Position numbers and translations under genes: made by a program
NCBI GenBank assembly: GCA_015490255.1
Contig: WFYF01000280.1
Span: 1 to 6,633 of the forward strand
Source: Caldifarciminota bacterium
GTDB taxonomy: Bacteria > Hydrothermota > Hydrothermia > S141-80
DNA length: 6,633 bases
Reading direction: 5' to 3'
Notes under the pieces: generated by a model
What the model saw: only the letters and a program-made list of their open reading frames with translations
Databases searched by the model: none
Told to the model about the DNA's origin: nothing
In this document: positions 1 through 6,633 of the stretch, in pieces
How positions within the stretch are numbered: position 1 is the stretch's first letter
Layout: each line of letters starts with the position of its first letter

Positions 1-541
1 CGTTTTTCTTTTTCGTGGACAGGGGACGGATCACGGTGATCAAATTCCGCCCTTCCAGCCGGGGAGGCTGCTCCACCTCCCCCACATCCTCCAGCGCCCG
101 GAGCATCTGATCCAGGGCGTTTCGCCCCACCTCTGCGTGGGCGATGGTGCGCCCCCGGTAGTAGATCCGGACCCGAACCTTGTAACCTTTCTCCAGGAAT
201 TCCCGGGCCCGTCGGGTCTTCACCCCCAGGTCGTGTTCCTCAATGGTGGCGGAAAAGCTGAGCTCTTTCACCTCACCCGCATGGAGCTTGGCGGCATCCG
301 CTTTCTTCCGGGCCTCCCGGCGACGTTTCTTTTCCTGATACATGAACTTCCCATAGTCCAGAATCCTTGCCACGGGCGGGCGCTCGTGGGGGGCCACCTC
401 CACAAGGTCCAGTCCCATCTCTTCCGCCATCCGGATGGCCTCCCGGGTGGGCATCACCCCGAGGGGTTTGCCATCCGGACCGATCACCCTGACCCGGGGA
501 ACCCGGATCTGATGGTTCACACGATACCTCAGGTCAGCGAT
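1..541 (-). CDS. infC: Translation initiation factor IF3 (3' end cut by window edge), ATC start
   Basis: IF3 binds the 30S subunit, keeps it apart from 50S and checks start-codon/initiator-tRNA pairing. Translating the minus strand from the ATC at 541-539 gives 180 uninterrupted codons to the window edge, about the full family length, so only the last residues and the stop are missing. The N-domain carries the typical VNHQIR opening, TREAIRMAEEMGLDLVEVAP (about 31-51) and LDYGKF (61-66). A basic linker (about 70-88) follows, then the C-domain with EEHDLGVK (101-108), YRGR (128-131) and LEGRN (162-166). No ATG, GTG or TTG lies between the upstream in-frame thrS stop (559-557) and this ATC; the next conventional start is the GTG at codon 7, inside conserved sequence. 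A perfect Shine-Dalgarno sits 6 nt before the ATC. The linker seems a few residues longer than usual. The family and frame are clear; the ATC start is very likely. It lies 15 nt after thrS in the same frame. Confidence 0.96.
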   Translation of the reverse strand, partial: MADLRYRVNHQIRVPRVRVIGPDGKPLGVMPTREAIRMAEEMGLDLVEVAPHERPPVARILDYGKFMYQEKKRRREARKKADAAKLHAGEVKELSFSATIEEHDLGVKTRRAREFLEKGYKVRVRIYYRGRTIAHAEVGRNALDQMLRALEDVGEVEQPPRLEGRNLITVIRPLSTKKKN

Positions 542-547
542 GGTCCA

Positions 548-553
548 CCTCCT
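548..553 (-). promoter_or_regulatory. infC ribosome-binding site that fixes the ATC start
   Basis: The minus strand reads AGGAGG, continuing into TGG, followed by a 6-nt spacer and then ATC (541-539). This is an almost ideal anti-16S match at ideal spacing, and it lies 3 nt after the thrS TGA. No canonical start codon occurs at usable spacing, so this site decides the start as ATC. Confidence 0.9.
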
Positions 554-556
554 GGT

Positions 557-2485
557 TCAAACCGTTTGCAGGGCCAGAGATTTCCCCGGCCGGTTGGCTT
601 CCTCAAGGACGGGAAGGATGTCTTCAAGGGCATGCACACCCTGATCCCCCTCTCCGTGAAGGCGAACCGACACCTTTCCCTCGGCCATTTCCCGCTTCCC
701 CACCACAAACATCACCGGGATCTTCTTTGTCTCGGCCTCCCGGATTTTATATCCCACGCGTTCGTTGCGGTCGTCCACCTCCACCCGGATGCCTGCGGCC
801 TTCAGCCGTGCCGCCAGCTCGTGGGCATAGGGTGCCTGGGCGTCGGTGATGGGCAGAATCACCACCTGAGTCGGTGCCAGCCAGAAGGGGAAATTCCCGG
901 CGTAGTGCTCAATCAGCACCCCCAGAAAGCGCTCAAAAGAACCAAAGAGCGCCCGGTGGATCATATAGGGGCGGTGTTCTTTGCCATCCGGACCGCGGAA
1001 GGTGAGCTCAAACCGCTCGGGGAGGTTGAAATCAAACTGCACCGTGGAGAGCTGCCACCGCCGGCCCAGGGCGTCCCGGAGAATGATGTCAATTTTGGGA
1101 CCATAGAAGGCACCACCCCCCTCATCCACCTCATAGGAAAGGCCCATCTCCTCCAGAGCGTCGGCCAGGGAACGGGTGGCGTGTTCCCACATCTCCAGGC
1201 TTCCCACATACTGATCCGGCCGGGTGGAGAGATACACTTCAAAAGTGTCAAACCCGAACATCTTCAGAAGATCAAAGGCGAACCGGACCACCCCCTTCAC
1301 CTCGTCTTTCGCCTGATCCGGTGTGCAGAAGATGTGGGCATCGTCCTGGGTGAAGCCCCGGACCCGCAGAAGGCCGTGAAGGACCCCCGAACGCTCATAC
1401 CGATAGACCGTCCCGATTTCCGCAAGACGGAGAGGAAGGTCTCTGTAACTGCGGGCGGTGTGTTTGTAGATCTGGATGTGAAAGGGACAGTTCATGGGCT
1501 TGACGTAATAGGACTCGTGCTCCGAAAGCCTCATCTCTGGAAACATGTTCTCCCGATAGGCCTCCAGGTGTCCGGAGGTGGCCCAGAGGTGGGAGCGTCC
1601 CACGTGGGGCGTATAGACGATCTGATAACCCCGGGCGTCATGCTCCCTGCGCCAGAGGTCCTCAATGATCCGCCGGATGACCGCCCCGCGGGGCAACCAG
1701 ATGGGAAGACCGGGTCCCACCTCGTCGCTGAAGGTGAAGAGCTCCAGTTCCCGGCCGAGCTTCCGGTGATCCCGCCGCATGGCCTCTTCCCGGCGTTCCA
1801 GAAAGGCCTGAAGGGCCTCCTCCGTGGGGAAGGAAATGCCGTAGATCCGCTGAAGGACAGGATTGCCTTCTTCGCCCCTCCAGTAGGCCGAAGACGCGGA
1901 GAGCACCTTCAGCGCACCGATATAGCCCGTGCTGGGCACGTGGGGTCCCCGGCAGAGATCCAGAAAGTCGCCCTGGCCATACACCGTGACGGTGTCGCCC
2001 TCAATCTCCTCAAGGATTTCCAGCTTATAGGGTTCGTTCCGCTCTTCAAAGAGTTTGCGGGCTTCTTCCTTGGTGAGGACCTTCCGGAAGACCTTCTCGT
2101 CCCGGGCCACGATCTCCTTCATCCGGGCCTCAATGGCTTCCAGGTCCTCCGGGGTGAAGGTGTAATCCCCCATATCAAAATCATAGTAAAAGCCCTCCTC
2201 AATGGGCGGGCCGATGGTGAGTTTGGCTTCAGGGAAGAGTTCCTTCACCGCTTCGGCGAGGATATGGGCGGTGGAGTGCCAGTAGACCTCCCGGCCCTGC
2301 GGATCCTCAAAGGTCAGGACCTCCAGCACCTCGTCATCCCGCTCCACCGGACGGAAGAGGTCCCACAGCCGGCCGTCCCGGGTGCGTGCCACCAGATACC
2401 GGCGATCCGGAGGCAGCACCTCCAGCGGCGCCTGCCCGACAGACACAACAAACTCCTTCCCCTCAGGTGTCCGAAGGATGGCCAT
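557..2485 (-). CDS. thrS: Threonyl-tRNA synthetase
   Basis: Cytoplasmic class II synthetase that activates threonine with ATP, charges tRNA-Thr and hydrolyses mischarged Ser-tRNA-Thr. The protein has 642 residues from the ATG at 2485, matching the E. coli length. Domains in order: TGS (about 1-60); SAD editing domain with HSTAH (H70, H74) and DLCRGPH (C178, H182); class II catalytic core (about 240-535); C-terminal anticodon-binding domain (about 537-642, with GYKIREAE near 578-585). The zinc/threonine ligands are all present: C333 in MNCPF, H384 in DDAHIF, H510 in MIHRA. Motif 2 Arg is R362 in YRYERSG. These sit within one to four positions of the E. coli residues as I recall them. A GTG two codons upstream (2491) lies inside the Shine-Dalgarno region, so the ATG at 2485, 5 nt after GGGAGG, is preferred. 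It starts 49 nt after the ABC ATPase gene and ends 15 nt before infC. No TTA, CTA or TCA codons are used. All expected catalytic and editing residues are intact. Confidence 0.98.
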   Translation of the reverse strand: MAILRTPEGKEFVVSVGQAPLEVLPPDRRYLVARTRDGRLWDLFRPVERDDEVLEVLTFEDPQGREVYWHSTAHILAEAVKELFPEAKLTIGPPIEEGFYYDFDMGDYTFTPEDLEAIEARMKEIVARDEKVFRKVLTKEEARKLFEERNEPYKLEILEEIEGDTVTVYGQGDFLDLCRGPHVPSTGYIGALKVLSASSAYWRGEEGNPVLQRIYGISFPTEEALQAFLERREEAMRRDHRKLGRELELFTFSDEVGPGLPIWLPRGAVIRRIIEDLWRREHDARGYQIVYTPHVGRSHLWATSGHLEAYRENMFPEMRLSEHESYYVKPMNCPFHIQIYKHTARSYRDLPLRLAEIGTVYRYERSGVLHGLLRVRGFTQDDAHIFCTPDQAKDEVKGVVRFAFDLLKMFGFDTFEVYLSTRPDQYVGSLEMWEHATRSLADALEEMGLSYEVDEGGGAFYGPKIDIILRDALGRRWQLSTVQFDFNLPERFELTFRGPDGKEHRPYMIHRALFGSFERFLGVLIEHYAGNFPFWLAPTQVVILPITDAQAPYAHELAARLKAAGIRVEVDDRNERVGYKIREAETKKIPVMFVVGKREMAEGKVSVRLHGEGDQGVHALEDILPVLEEANRPGKSLALQTV

Positions 2486-2490
2486 CTTCA

Positions 2491-2496
2491 CCTCCC
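2491..2496 (-). promoter_or_regulatory. thrS ribosome-binding site
   Basis: GGGAGG on the minus strand, followed by 5 nt and the ATG at 2485. It excludes the GTG at 2491-2489, which overlaps the site itself. Two of its bases (2495-2496) also belong to the 3' arm of a candidate leader hairpin. Confidence 0.8.
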
Positions 2497-2527
2497 GTGC
2501 GGTACATAATGGTACAGGATAACACGG
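2495..2527 (-). promoter_or_regulatory. Candidate leader hairpin overlapping the thrS ribosome-binding site
   Basis: In the thrS mRNA leader, CCGUG (2527-2523) can pair with CACGG (2499-2495), extended inward by a U-G pair (2522/2500). Inside, GUAC (2515-2512) pairs with GUAC (2505-2502) around the loop CAUUAU. An asymmetric internal loop separates the stems (6 nt on one side, 1 nt on the other). The 3' arm shares its last two bases with the Shine-Dalgarno. E. coli thrS is known to be repressed by ThrRS binding to its own mRNA leader, so a translational operator here is conceivable. The structure is small, and I see no clear anticodon-loop mimic for tRNA-Thr. Confidence 0.3.
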
Positions 2528-2538
2528 TTCGGTTTCAA
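2509..2538 (-). promoter_or_regulatory. Possible sigma70-type promoter for thrS-infC
   Basis: The minus strand has TTGAAA (2538-2533, five of six matches to the -35 consensus), an 18-nt spacer, and TACCAT (2514-2509, four of six matches to the -10 consensus, including the key second A and final T). It covers the stop codon of the ATPase gene and would start RNA near 2502, leaving a leader of only about 17 nt. Such an RNA would lack the 5' arm of the leader hairpin, so hairpin control could act only on read-through transcripts. Chance matches of this quality are common. Confidence 0.3.
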
Positions 2539-3299
2539 CTTGCGCGGGCGAGGAGTTTCAGGAAAATTTTGCGAAGGCCCCGTTCTCCCGTCGTGCGGGC
2601 CAGATCCTCAAGCGTCCCTTCGGCGATTTTCCGCCCTTCGTGGATCACCACGATCCGGTCGGCCAGATGCTCCACCTCCTCCATGAGATGGGTGGAGAAC
2701 AGCACCGCCCGGCCTTCACTGCGAGCTTCCCGCATGGCCTGTTCCACAAGAAGGCCGGTGGGCACGTCCACCCCCCGGGTGGGCTCGTCCAGCACCAGAA
2801 TCTCCGGTTCGTGAAGAAAGGTCCGGGCCAGGGCCAGCCGCTGACGATAGCCTGTGGAGAGCTGGCCCGCCCGGCGTCTCAAAACGGAACCAAGGCCGAA
2901 GCGTTCCACCACCCGCGCCACCGCTTCGTTTTTCCTTTCTCCCGAAAGCCCCTGAAACCCTGCCCAGAGCGAGAGATGCTCCCTCACCGTGAGATGCCGG
3001 TAAAGCCCCGGTTCGGGAGGCAGATACCCCAGGCGCCGGCGATAGGCGCCATCTTTCTGAAACACGTCCCGTCCCCGGTAAAGCACCTTTCCCCGCGTGG
3101 GTGGCAGGAGGGTGGCGATCACCCGGAAGGTGGTGGTCTTTCCGCTGCCGTTGGGGCCCAGAAGGGCCAGAATCTCCCCCGGATACACGTCAAAATCCAG
3201 ACCGTTCACCGCCACCACCGGCGGACGGGCAAACCGGGGAAAAATCCGGACCAGCCCCCGCACGGAAAGCACCGGTTCCCTCACCGCAGCCACAGCCAT
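2535..3299 (-). CDS. ABC transporter ATPase, NatA-like, partner of the adjacent ABC-2 permease
   Basis: Cytoplasmic ATP-hydrolysing subunit of an ABC exporter, 254 residues, one nucleotide-binding domain. Motifs in order: Walker A GPNGSGKT (48-55); Q-loop region [10 protein letters not shown] (91-100), where no glutamine is present; signature LSTGYRQR (147-154) in place of LSGGQ; Walker B ILVLDEP (167-173, D171 and E172); D-loop GVDV (176-179); switch histidine H204 in STHLMEE. The LSTG signature and the TEE/PEEPGLY-like Q-loop are typical of the NatA/ABC-2 (drug, Na+, polysaccharide precursor) branch. The ATG at 3299 lies inside the end of the permease gene (19-nt overlap). A GTG at 3284, overlapping the permease stop as GTGA, is a possible alternative start that would remove five residues. 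Neither has a good Shine-Dalgarno. The residues needed for ATP hydrolysis are intact. The substrate is unknown; sodium efflux is only one option. Confidence 0.93.
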   Translation of the reverse strand: MAVAAVREPVLSVRGLVRIFPRFARPPVVAVNGLDFDVYPGEILALLGPNGSGKTTTFRVIATLLPPTRGKVLYRGRDVFQKDGAYRRRLGYLPPEPGLYRHLTVREHLSLWAGFQGLSGERKNEAVARVVERFGLGSVLRRRAGQLSTGYRQRLALARTFLHEPEILVLDEPTRGVDVPTGLLVEQAMREARSEGRAVLFSTHLMEEVEHLADRIVVIHEGRKIAEGTLEDLARTTGERGLRKIFLKLLARAS

Positions 3300-4378
3300 C
3301 CCCGCCGATAGATGGCAAGAACAAGGAGAAAGAAGCCACCTGCCCAGAGCAGATGGAATCCCGCGCTGAACACCAGCGCCGACTTCACGGGAAAACCTGC
3401 CAGAAAGAGGTTAAGATAGTGGGTCAGGGAGCCGATAGGCAGAACTTCCATGAAGGGTAACGTGAAGGGCAGGGCGGAGAGGGAAACCGCCCCGAAATAA
3501 ACCGTCAGCACCAAACCGTTCAGGGCCTGGGCCTCCTTGATGGAGGATGCCAGACTCCCCACCAGCAGAAAGGAGAGGGCGCTCACCAGCCCCGCGGGGA
3601 GGAGGAGGAGCCACACAGCGATCAGCCTGAAAGTCCCGGGCGGCGGGGCCGATCCCAGCTGCAATCCCCGGAGGTTGAACAGCACGATCCCCGCGGCGAT
3701 CATCCCCGCGAAGGTGGCCACCAGGACCTTGCTCACCACAATGCCCCACCGGGGGACTCCGGAAGCCAGGAAGGCCTCCATGGTGCCCCGCTCCTTTTCG
3801 CCGATGGAGAGGTCCGTGGCGATCTGCATGGAGGCCATCAGGAGAAAGACCATGGCCAGATACACGATAAAACGGGTGGCGAACCGCTGGATCTGCCGCT
3901 TCCAGGGATTTTTCTCTCCGGAAGGCGACGGCCCCACGGCGACGGGAACCATCACAAAAGGTGGGCGGTATCCGGCCCGTTCAAGAAAGGCCTGGAGGTC
4001 CTGCTCTTTCATCTCGTCCACCAGCGTCTGGAAGAACTGGAGGGCATCCAGCGAGCGGGGGCGATCCTGGCGAAAGATCACCTCTAACGTATCCTCCCGC
4101 ACCACGAGTCCGAGATCGGCTGCACCCGCCTCCACCGCTTTCCGGGGATCTGCACCCGTTTCAACCCGGAATCGCTCCCGGAGGAGAGGAGGCAAGGTGT
4201 CGGCCAGGGTGACCAGACGGAACCGGGGGAGAGAAGCGAGTTCCTCGGCCTGTGTGGCCCGGGTGAGAAACCAGGCGGCGAGCCAGGAGAACAGAAAAGG
4301 TGTGAGGAACACCAGCCCCAGCGCCCGCCATTCCCGAACGGTCTGGAGGATTTCTTTCAGAAACAGGGCGCGCATCAT
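3281..4378 (-). CDS. ABC-2 type permease, NatB-like
   Basis: Membrane subunit of the exporter, 365 residues. Hydropathy read by eye gives one N-terminal helix (about 20-39), a large soluble and probably extracytoplasmic domain (about 40-165), then a cluster of five helices (about 169-188, 212-234, 251-275, 286-309 and 334-356). This 1+5 layout, and the GEKERGTMEAF motif after the second helix (193-203), are characteristic of the NatB/ABC-2 family; that segment is the usual coupling region touching the ATPase. The start is the first of two tandem ATGs (4378 and 4375); the first overlaps the TGA of the upstream gene as ATGA. No Shine-Dalgarno is visible, which points to translational coupling. 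The ATPase gene overlaps its 3' end by 19 nt, so the two subunits are surely made together. The domain between helices 1 and 2 has no motif I recognise, and the substrate cannot be inferred. Confidence 0.9.
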   Translation of the reverse strand: MMRALFLKEILQTVREWRALGLVFLTPFLFSWLAAWFLTRATQAEELASLPRFRLVTLADTLPPLLRERFRVETGADPRKAVEAGAADLGLVVREDTLEVIFRQDRPRSLDALQFFQTLVDEMKEQDLQAFLERAGYRPPFVMVPVAVGPSPSGEKNPWKRQIQRFATRFIVYLAMVFLLMASMQIATDLSIGEKERGTMEAFLASGVPRWGIVVSKVLVATFAGMIAAGIVLFNLRGLQLGSAPPPGTFRLIAVWLLLLPAGLVSALSFLLVGSLASSIKEAQALNGLVLTVYFGAVSLSALPFTLPFMEVLPIGSLTHYLNLFLAGFPVKSALVFSAGFHLLWAGGFFLLVLAIYRRGWLWLR

Positions 4379-4989
4379 CGTGCGTTCTGGAGGTCCAGCA
4401 CGGTGGCCAGCGCTTCGTTCTGGAGCACAATTTCCTCAATAACTTTCGGGGAATAAGGTCCGTGACGGTCCAGTTCCCCGATCAGGTCCCGGCGCACCTC
4501 CACCGTGAGCCGGGCCAGGGCCTCCGAAAGGGCCTTGGCATCTTCTTCCGTGAGCCGCCGGTCCCGGGCCACCCGGTTGAACACGGTCAGGAAATCCTGA
4601 AACTGCTTCAGCACCGAAGGGCTTGCCACCACCGCCAGCCGGTGGGTGATGAACCACAGGTGAACGAGGTCCTCGTCGCTCACGTTTTTGCGGAGGATGA
4701 GCTCCTCCACACGGTCAAAAAAGTCCAGAAACGTCCGGGCCTTGAGCTCAAAATACCGGAGATTCTGCTCTTTCTGAAGTTCCACAAGGGTCTGCTTGTT
4801 GAGCAGCAGGGCGGTGATCAGAACGGTCACGATGGTCCCCAGAAACACCAGAAGGATCTCCTGGGCGAAGGGCAGTCGGTCCGTGGCAAAATAGCCTGAA
4901 CGGAAGAAGGCATACCCCACCGCCGCCACCAGAAGGGTCAGCACAAGCAGGAGAGCGTTTTCCACCTGGAGGCGCGTGATCCCTTTCAT
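4375..4989 (-). CDS. Uncharacterised membrane protein with two helices and a cytoplasmic helical domain
   Basis: I do not recognise a named family. The protein has 204 residues. Two strongly hydrophobic segments (about 11-30 and 44-64) form a hairpin anchor; the short loop between them (about 31-43) is probably outside. From about residue 65 the rest is charged, apparently all helical and probably cytoplasmic: LVELQKEQNLRYFELKAR (68-85) looks amphipathic or coiled-coil, followed by LWFITHRLAVVASPSVLKQF (about 110-129) and a C-terminal helical region ending LDLQNAR. There are no cysteines, no catalytic-looking motif and no signal peptide cleavage site I would trust. The ATG at 4989 comes 9 nt after the leuS stop with only a weak GTGG upstream, so coupling to leuS translation is plausible. 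Its stop overlaps the permease start, which suggests an accessory or regulatory partner of the ABC exporter. That link rests on position only. Unlike thrS, it uses a TCA serine codon (near 4897). Confidence 0.85.
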   Translation of the reverse strand: MKGITRLQVENALLLVLTLLVAAVGYAFFRSGYFATDRLPFAQEILLVFLGTIVTVLITALLLNKQTLVELQKEQNLRYFELKARTFLDFFDRVEELILRKNVSDEDLVHLWFITHRLAVVASPSVLKQFQDFLTVFNRVARDRRLTEEDAKALSEALARLTVEVRRDLIGELDRHGPYSPKVIEEIVLQNEALATVLDLQNAR

Positions 4990-4998
4990 CCACGTGTT

Positions 4999-6633
4999 TC
5001 AGGAGGCGTCCTTCACCACGAAGTTCACCAGGCGTTCAGGAACATACACCACCTTCACAATCTCCTTGCCCTCCAGATGGCGGGCCACCCGCCCGTCTTC
5101 CCGGGCGGCCGCAAGCACCGCCTCCCGGTCCACCCCCCGGGGCAGACGGATCACCGCCCGGAGTTTGCCGTTCACCTGCACCGGGATCTCCATCTCGTCG
5201 GCCACGGTATAGCGGGGATCCGCCTCCGGATAGGCATGCTCAAACACGCTGTCCTCAAAGCCCATGCGGTGCCAGAGCTCCTCTGCAAGATGAGGGGCGA
5301 AAGGCGCAAGGAGCAGGACAAACACATAGAGGGCGTGGGCGAACGCCGTGGAGTCCTTGACGGGCGTATCGTACAGCACATTCAGCAGCGTCATGAGTTT
5401 GGCGATGGCGGTGTTGAAGGAGAACCGGGCCAGGTCCTGCCGGACCCCTTCAACGGTCTGGTGCAGGGCGATGAGAAGTTTTCGCTCCTCGCCCCGGGCC
5501 TCTGCCGGCGTTTCGGTGGGCGGGTTCTGGGGAAGATGCTCCTCGTAAAGGCGCCACACCCGCTGGATGAAAGACCGCGCTCCCTCCACGATGCCCCCGG
5601 TCCATTCAAAGTCCTTATCGGGCGGGGCAGCAAACAGGATGGCCACGCGGGCGACGTCCGCCCCATACTGCCGGATAAACGCCCCCACCGGTTCAATGTT
5701 CCCCCGGCTTTTGCTCATCATCTCCACCCGCCACTCCAGGGGGTGCTTCTCCTCTCCCGCCCGGTGGAAGGCCTGACCGTTCTCCTCAAACACCTCTTCT
5801 TCACCCACCACCCGCAGGCAGACCGGGCAATAGTAAAAGCCTTTGAGGACCAGTCCCTGGGTAAACAGGTGGTCAAAGGGCTCGTCCACCGGCACCAGCC
5901 CGCCGTCAAAGAGGACCTTGGTGATGAACCGGGCATAGATCAGGTGTTTGGTGGCGTGTTCCGCACCTCCGATATACTGATCCACCGGCATCCAGGCCCT
6001 TACCTTTTCCACGTCAAAGGGGGCTTCCGTATTCTTCGGATCAATGAATCGCAGGAAATACCAGGACGAATCCACAAAGGTGTCCATGGTGTCGGGGTCC
6101 CGGCGGGCCGGGCCCTGGCACCGGGGGCACCGGGTTTCCATGAACTCCGGGATGTCTTCCAGGGGCGAACGCCCGGTGGGCTTGTAGTTTTCCACGTTCG
6201 GAGGAAGAAGCACCGGGAGATCCTCCTCCGGCACGGGGACAATCCCGCACCGGGGGCAATGGATCATGGGGATGGGAGCACCCCAGTAGCGCTGGCGGGA
6301 AATCAGCCAGTCCCGGAGGCGATAGCTCACCGCGGGGCCTCCGAGCCCCCGTTTTTTCAGATCTTCCTGGATGGCCCGGATGCCCTCCTCCGAGGAAAGA
6401 CCCGTGAAGGGGCCGGAGTTCACCATCACACCCTTTTCTTCAAAGGCTTCGGTCATCTCCGCCGGATCCGGCGCCTCGCCGTCAGCCGGACGGATCACCA
6501 CCCGGATGGGGAGGTCGTGTTTCCGGGCGAATTCAAAGTCCCGCTGATCGTGGGCCGGCACGCCCATCACCACGCCCGTGCCGTAGTGAGCCAGCACATA
6601 GTCCCCCACCCAGATGGGGATGGGGGCCTCCAG
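4999..6633 (-). CDS. leuS: Leucyl-tRNA synthetase, C-terminal two thirds (5' end outside window)
   Basis: Cytoplasmic class I synthetase that charges tRNA-Leu. The frame is open to the right edge, giving 544 residues that start inside the CP1 editing domain; roughly 300 residues including the HIGH motif lie outside. Visible in order: editing-site segment YGTGVVMGVPAHDQRD (17-32); the catalytic-core entry RDWLISRQRYWG (107-118); CPRCG (126-130) and CPRC (169-172), a likely zinc knuckle; DTMDTFVDSSWYF (181-193); the core segment GGAEHATKHLIYAR (222-235); an insertion with CPVC (269-272); MMSKSRGN (305-312) in the place of KMSKS; the anticodon-binding helical bundle (PFAPHLAEELWHRMGF); and the C-terminal domain with QVNGKLRA and the terminal LVNFVVK, which contacts tRNA. 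The TGA at 5001-4999 precedes the next gene by 9 nt. The real start codon is not in the window, so the GTG at 6609 should not be taken as one. Identity is certain. Confidence 0.97.
   Translation of the reverse strand: MEAPIPIWVGDYVLAHYGTGVVMGVPAHDQRDFEFARKHDLPIRVVIRPADGEAPDPAEMTEAFEEKGVMVNSGPFTGLSSEEGIRAIQEDLKKRGLGGPAVSYRLRDWLISRQRYWGAPIPMIHCPRCGIVPVPEEDLPVLLPPNVENYKPTGRSPLEDIPEFMETRCPRCQGPARRDPDTMDTFVDSSWYFLRFIDPKNTEAPFDVEKVRAWMPVDQYIGGAEHATKHLIYARFITKVLFDGGLVPVDEPFDHLFTQGLVLKGFYYCPVCLRVVGEEEVFEENGQAFHRAGEEKHPLEWRVEMMSKSRGNIEPVGAFIRQYGADVARVAILFAAPPDKDFEWTGGIVEGARSFIQRVWRLYEEHLPQNPPTETPAEARGEERKLLIALHQTVEGVRQDLARFSFNTAIAKLMTLLNVLYDTPVKDSTAFAHALYVFVLLLAPFAPHLAEELWHRMGFEDSVFEHAYPEADPRYTVADEMEIPVQVNGKLRAVIRLPRGVDREAVLAAAREDGRVARHLEGKEIVKVVYVPERLVNFVVKDAS

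Noticed and set aside
2486..2491. GTG at 2491 as the thrS start
   Set aside because: It lies directly against and within the Shine-Dalgarno region; the ATG two codons later has proper spacing and gives the usual N-terminus.
137..2509. 790-residue plus-strand open frame as a real protein
   Set aside because: It lies entirely opposite intact thrS and infC, codon-on-codon, and its sequence is low in structure and rich in His, Pro and Gly. Absence of TTA, CTA and TCA in the sense genes explains its length.
2502..2515. GTAC...GTAC as a transcription-factor operator
   Set aside because: The four-base palindromic arms are too short to separate from chance, and they are better considered as part of the leader hairpin.
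2486..2534. T-box riboswitch ahead of thrS
   Set aside because: Only 49 nt separate the ATPase stop from the thrS ATG, far too short for a T-box, and no T-box consensus or terminator is visible.
2535..4378. Assigning natA/natB and sodium export outright
   Set aside because: The motifs fit the NatAB-like branch, but that branch includes exporters of drugs, peptides and other substrates, and nothing here fixes the substrate.
2535..4989. Defence or toxin-immunity system
   Set aside because: No nuclease, nucleotide-cyclase, NTPase-effector, peptide precursor or modification enzyme is present; an ABC exporter plus one membrane protein is not enough to argue for it.
6607..6609. GTG at 6609 as the leuS start, making a short LeuRS
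   Set aside because: The reading frame continues to the window edge with CP1 editing-domain sequence (PIPIW before VGDY), so the gene is simply cut by the window, not truncated.

Overview
The window is one gene-dense block from a bacterial chromosome. All six genes lie on the minus strand, so transcription runs from high to low coordinates. In that order they are leuS (leucyl-tRNA synthetase, 5' part outside the window), an unrecognised two-helix membrane protein, an ABC-2 type permease, its ABC ATPase, thrS (threonyl-tRNA synthetase) and infC (translation initiation factor IF3, last few codons outside the window). No stretch of 300 bases lacks a gene. The gaps are 9 nt, a 4-nt overlap, a 19-nt overlap, 49 nt and 15 nt, and I see no intrinsic terminator, so a polycistronic mRNA is the simplest reading.

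The host is a bacterium: the ThrRS has TGS and SAD editing domains, the LeuRS is bacterial-type, and thrS-infC is the classic bacterial order (rpmI and rplT would be expected just beyond the left edge). The DNA is visibly GC-rich. The proteins are rich in Arg, Glu, Leu and Val and poor in Asn and Cys, which hints at a thermophile. The LeuRS recalls Thermus-type enzymes around the KMSKS region. No T-box leader precedes thrS. I cannot name the lineage; an uncultivated thermophilic phylum is a guess.

Functionally, leuS, thrS and infC supply translation (tRNA charging and initiation). The middle three genes form a membrane module: a NatA/NatB-like ABC exporter plus a small membrane protein with a cytoplasmic helical domain. 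Their junctions (short spacers, ATGA overlap, nested start) and lack of good Shine-Dalgarno sequences suggest translational coupling. thrS and infC each have a near-perfect Shine-Dalgarno.

The points most worth a second look are the ATC start codon of infC, a short hairpin that overlaps the thrS ribosome-binding site, and the unexplained membrane/exporter module between two aminoacyl-tRNA synthetase genes. I found no convincing evidence for a new defence system, mobile element, CRISPR array or RNA gene.
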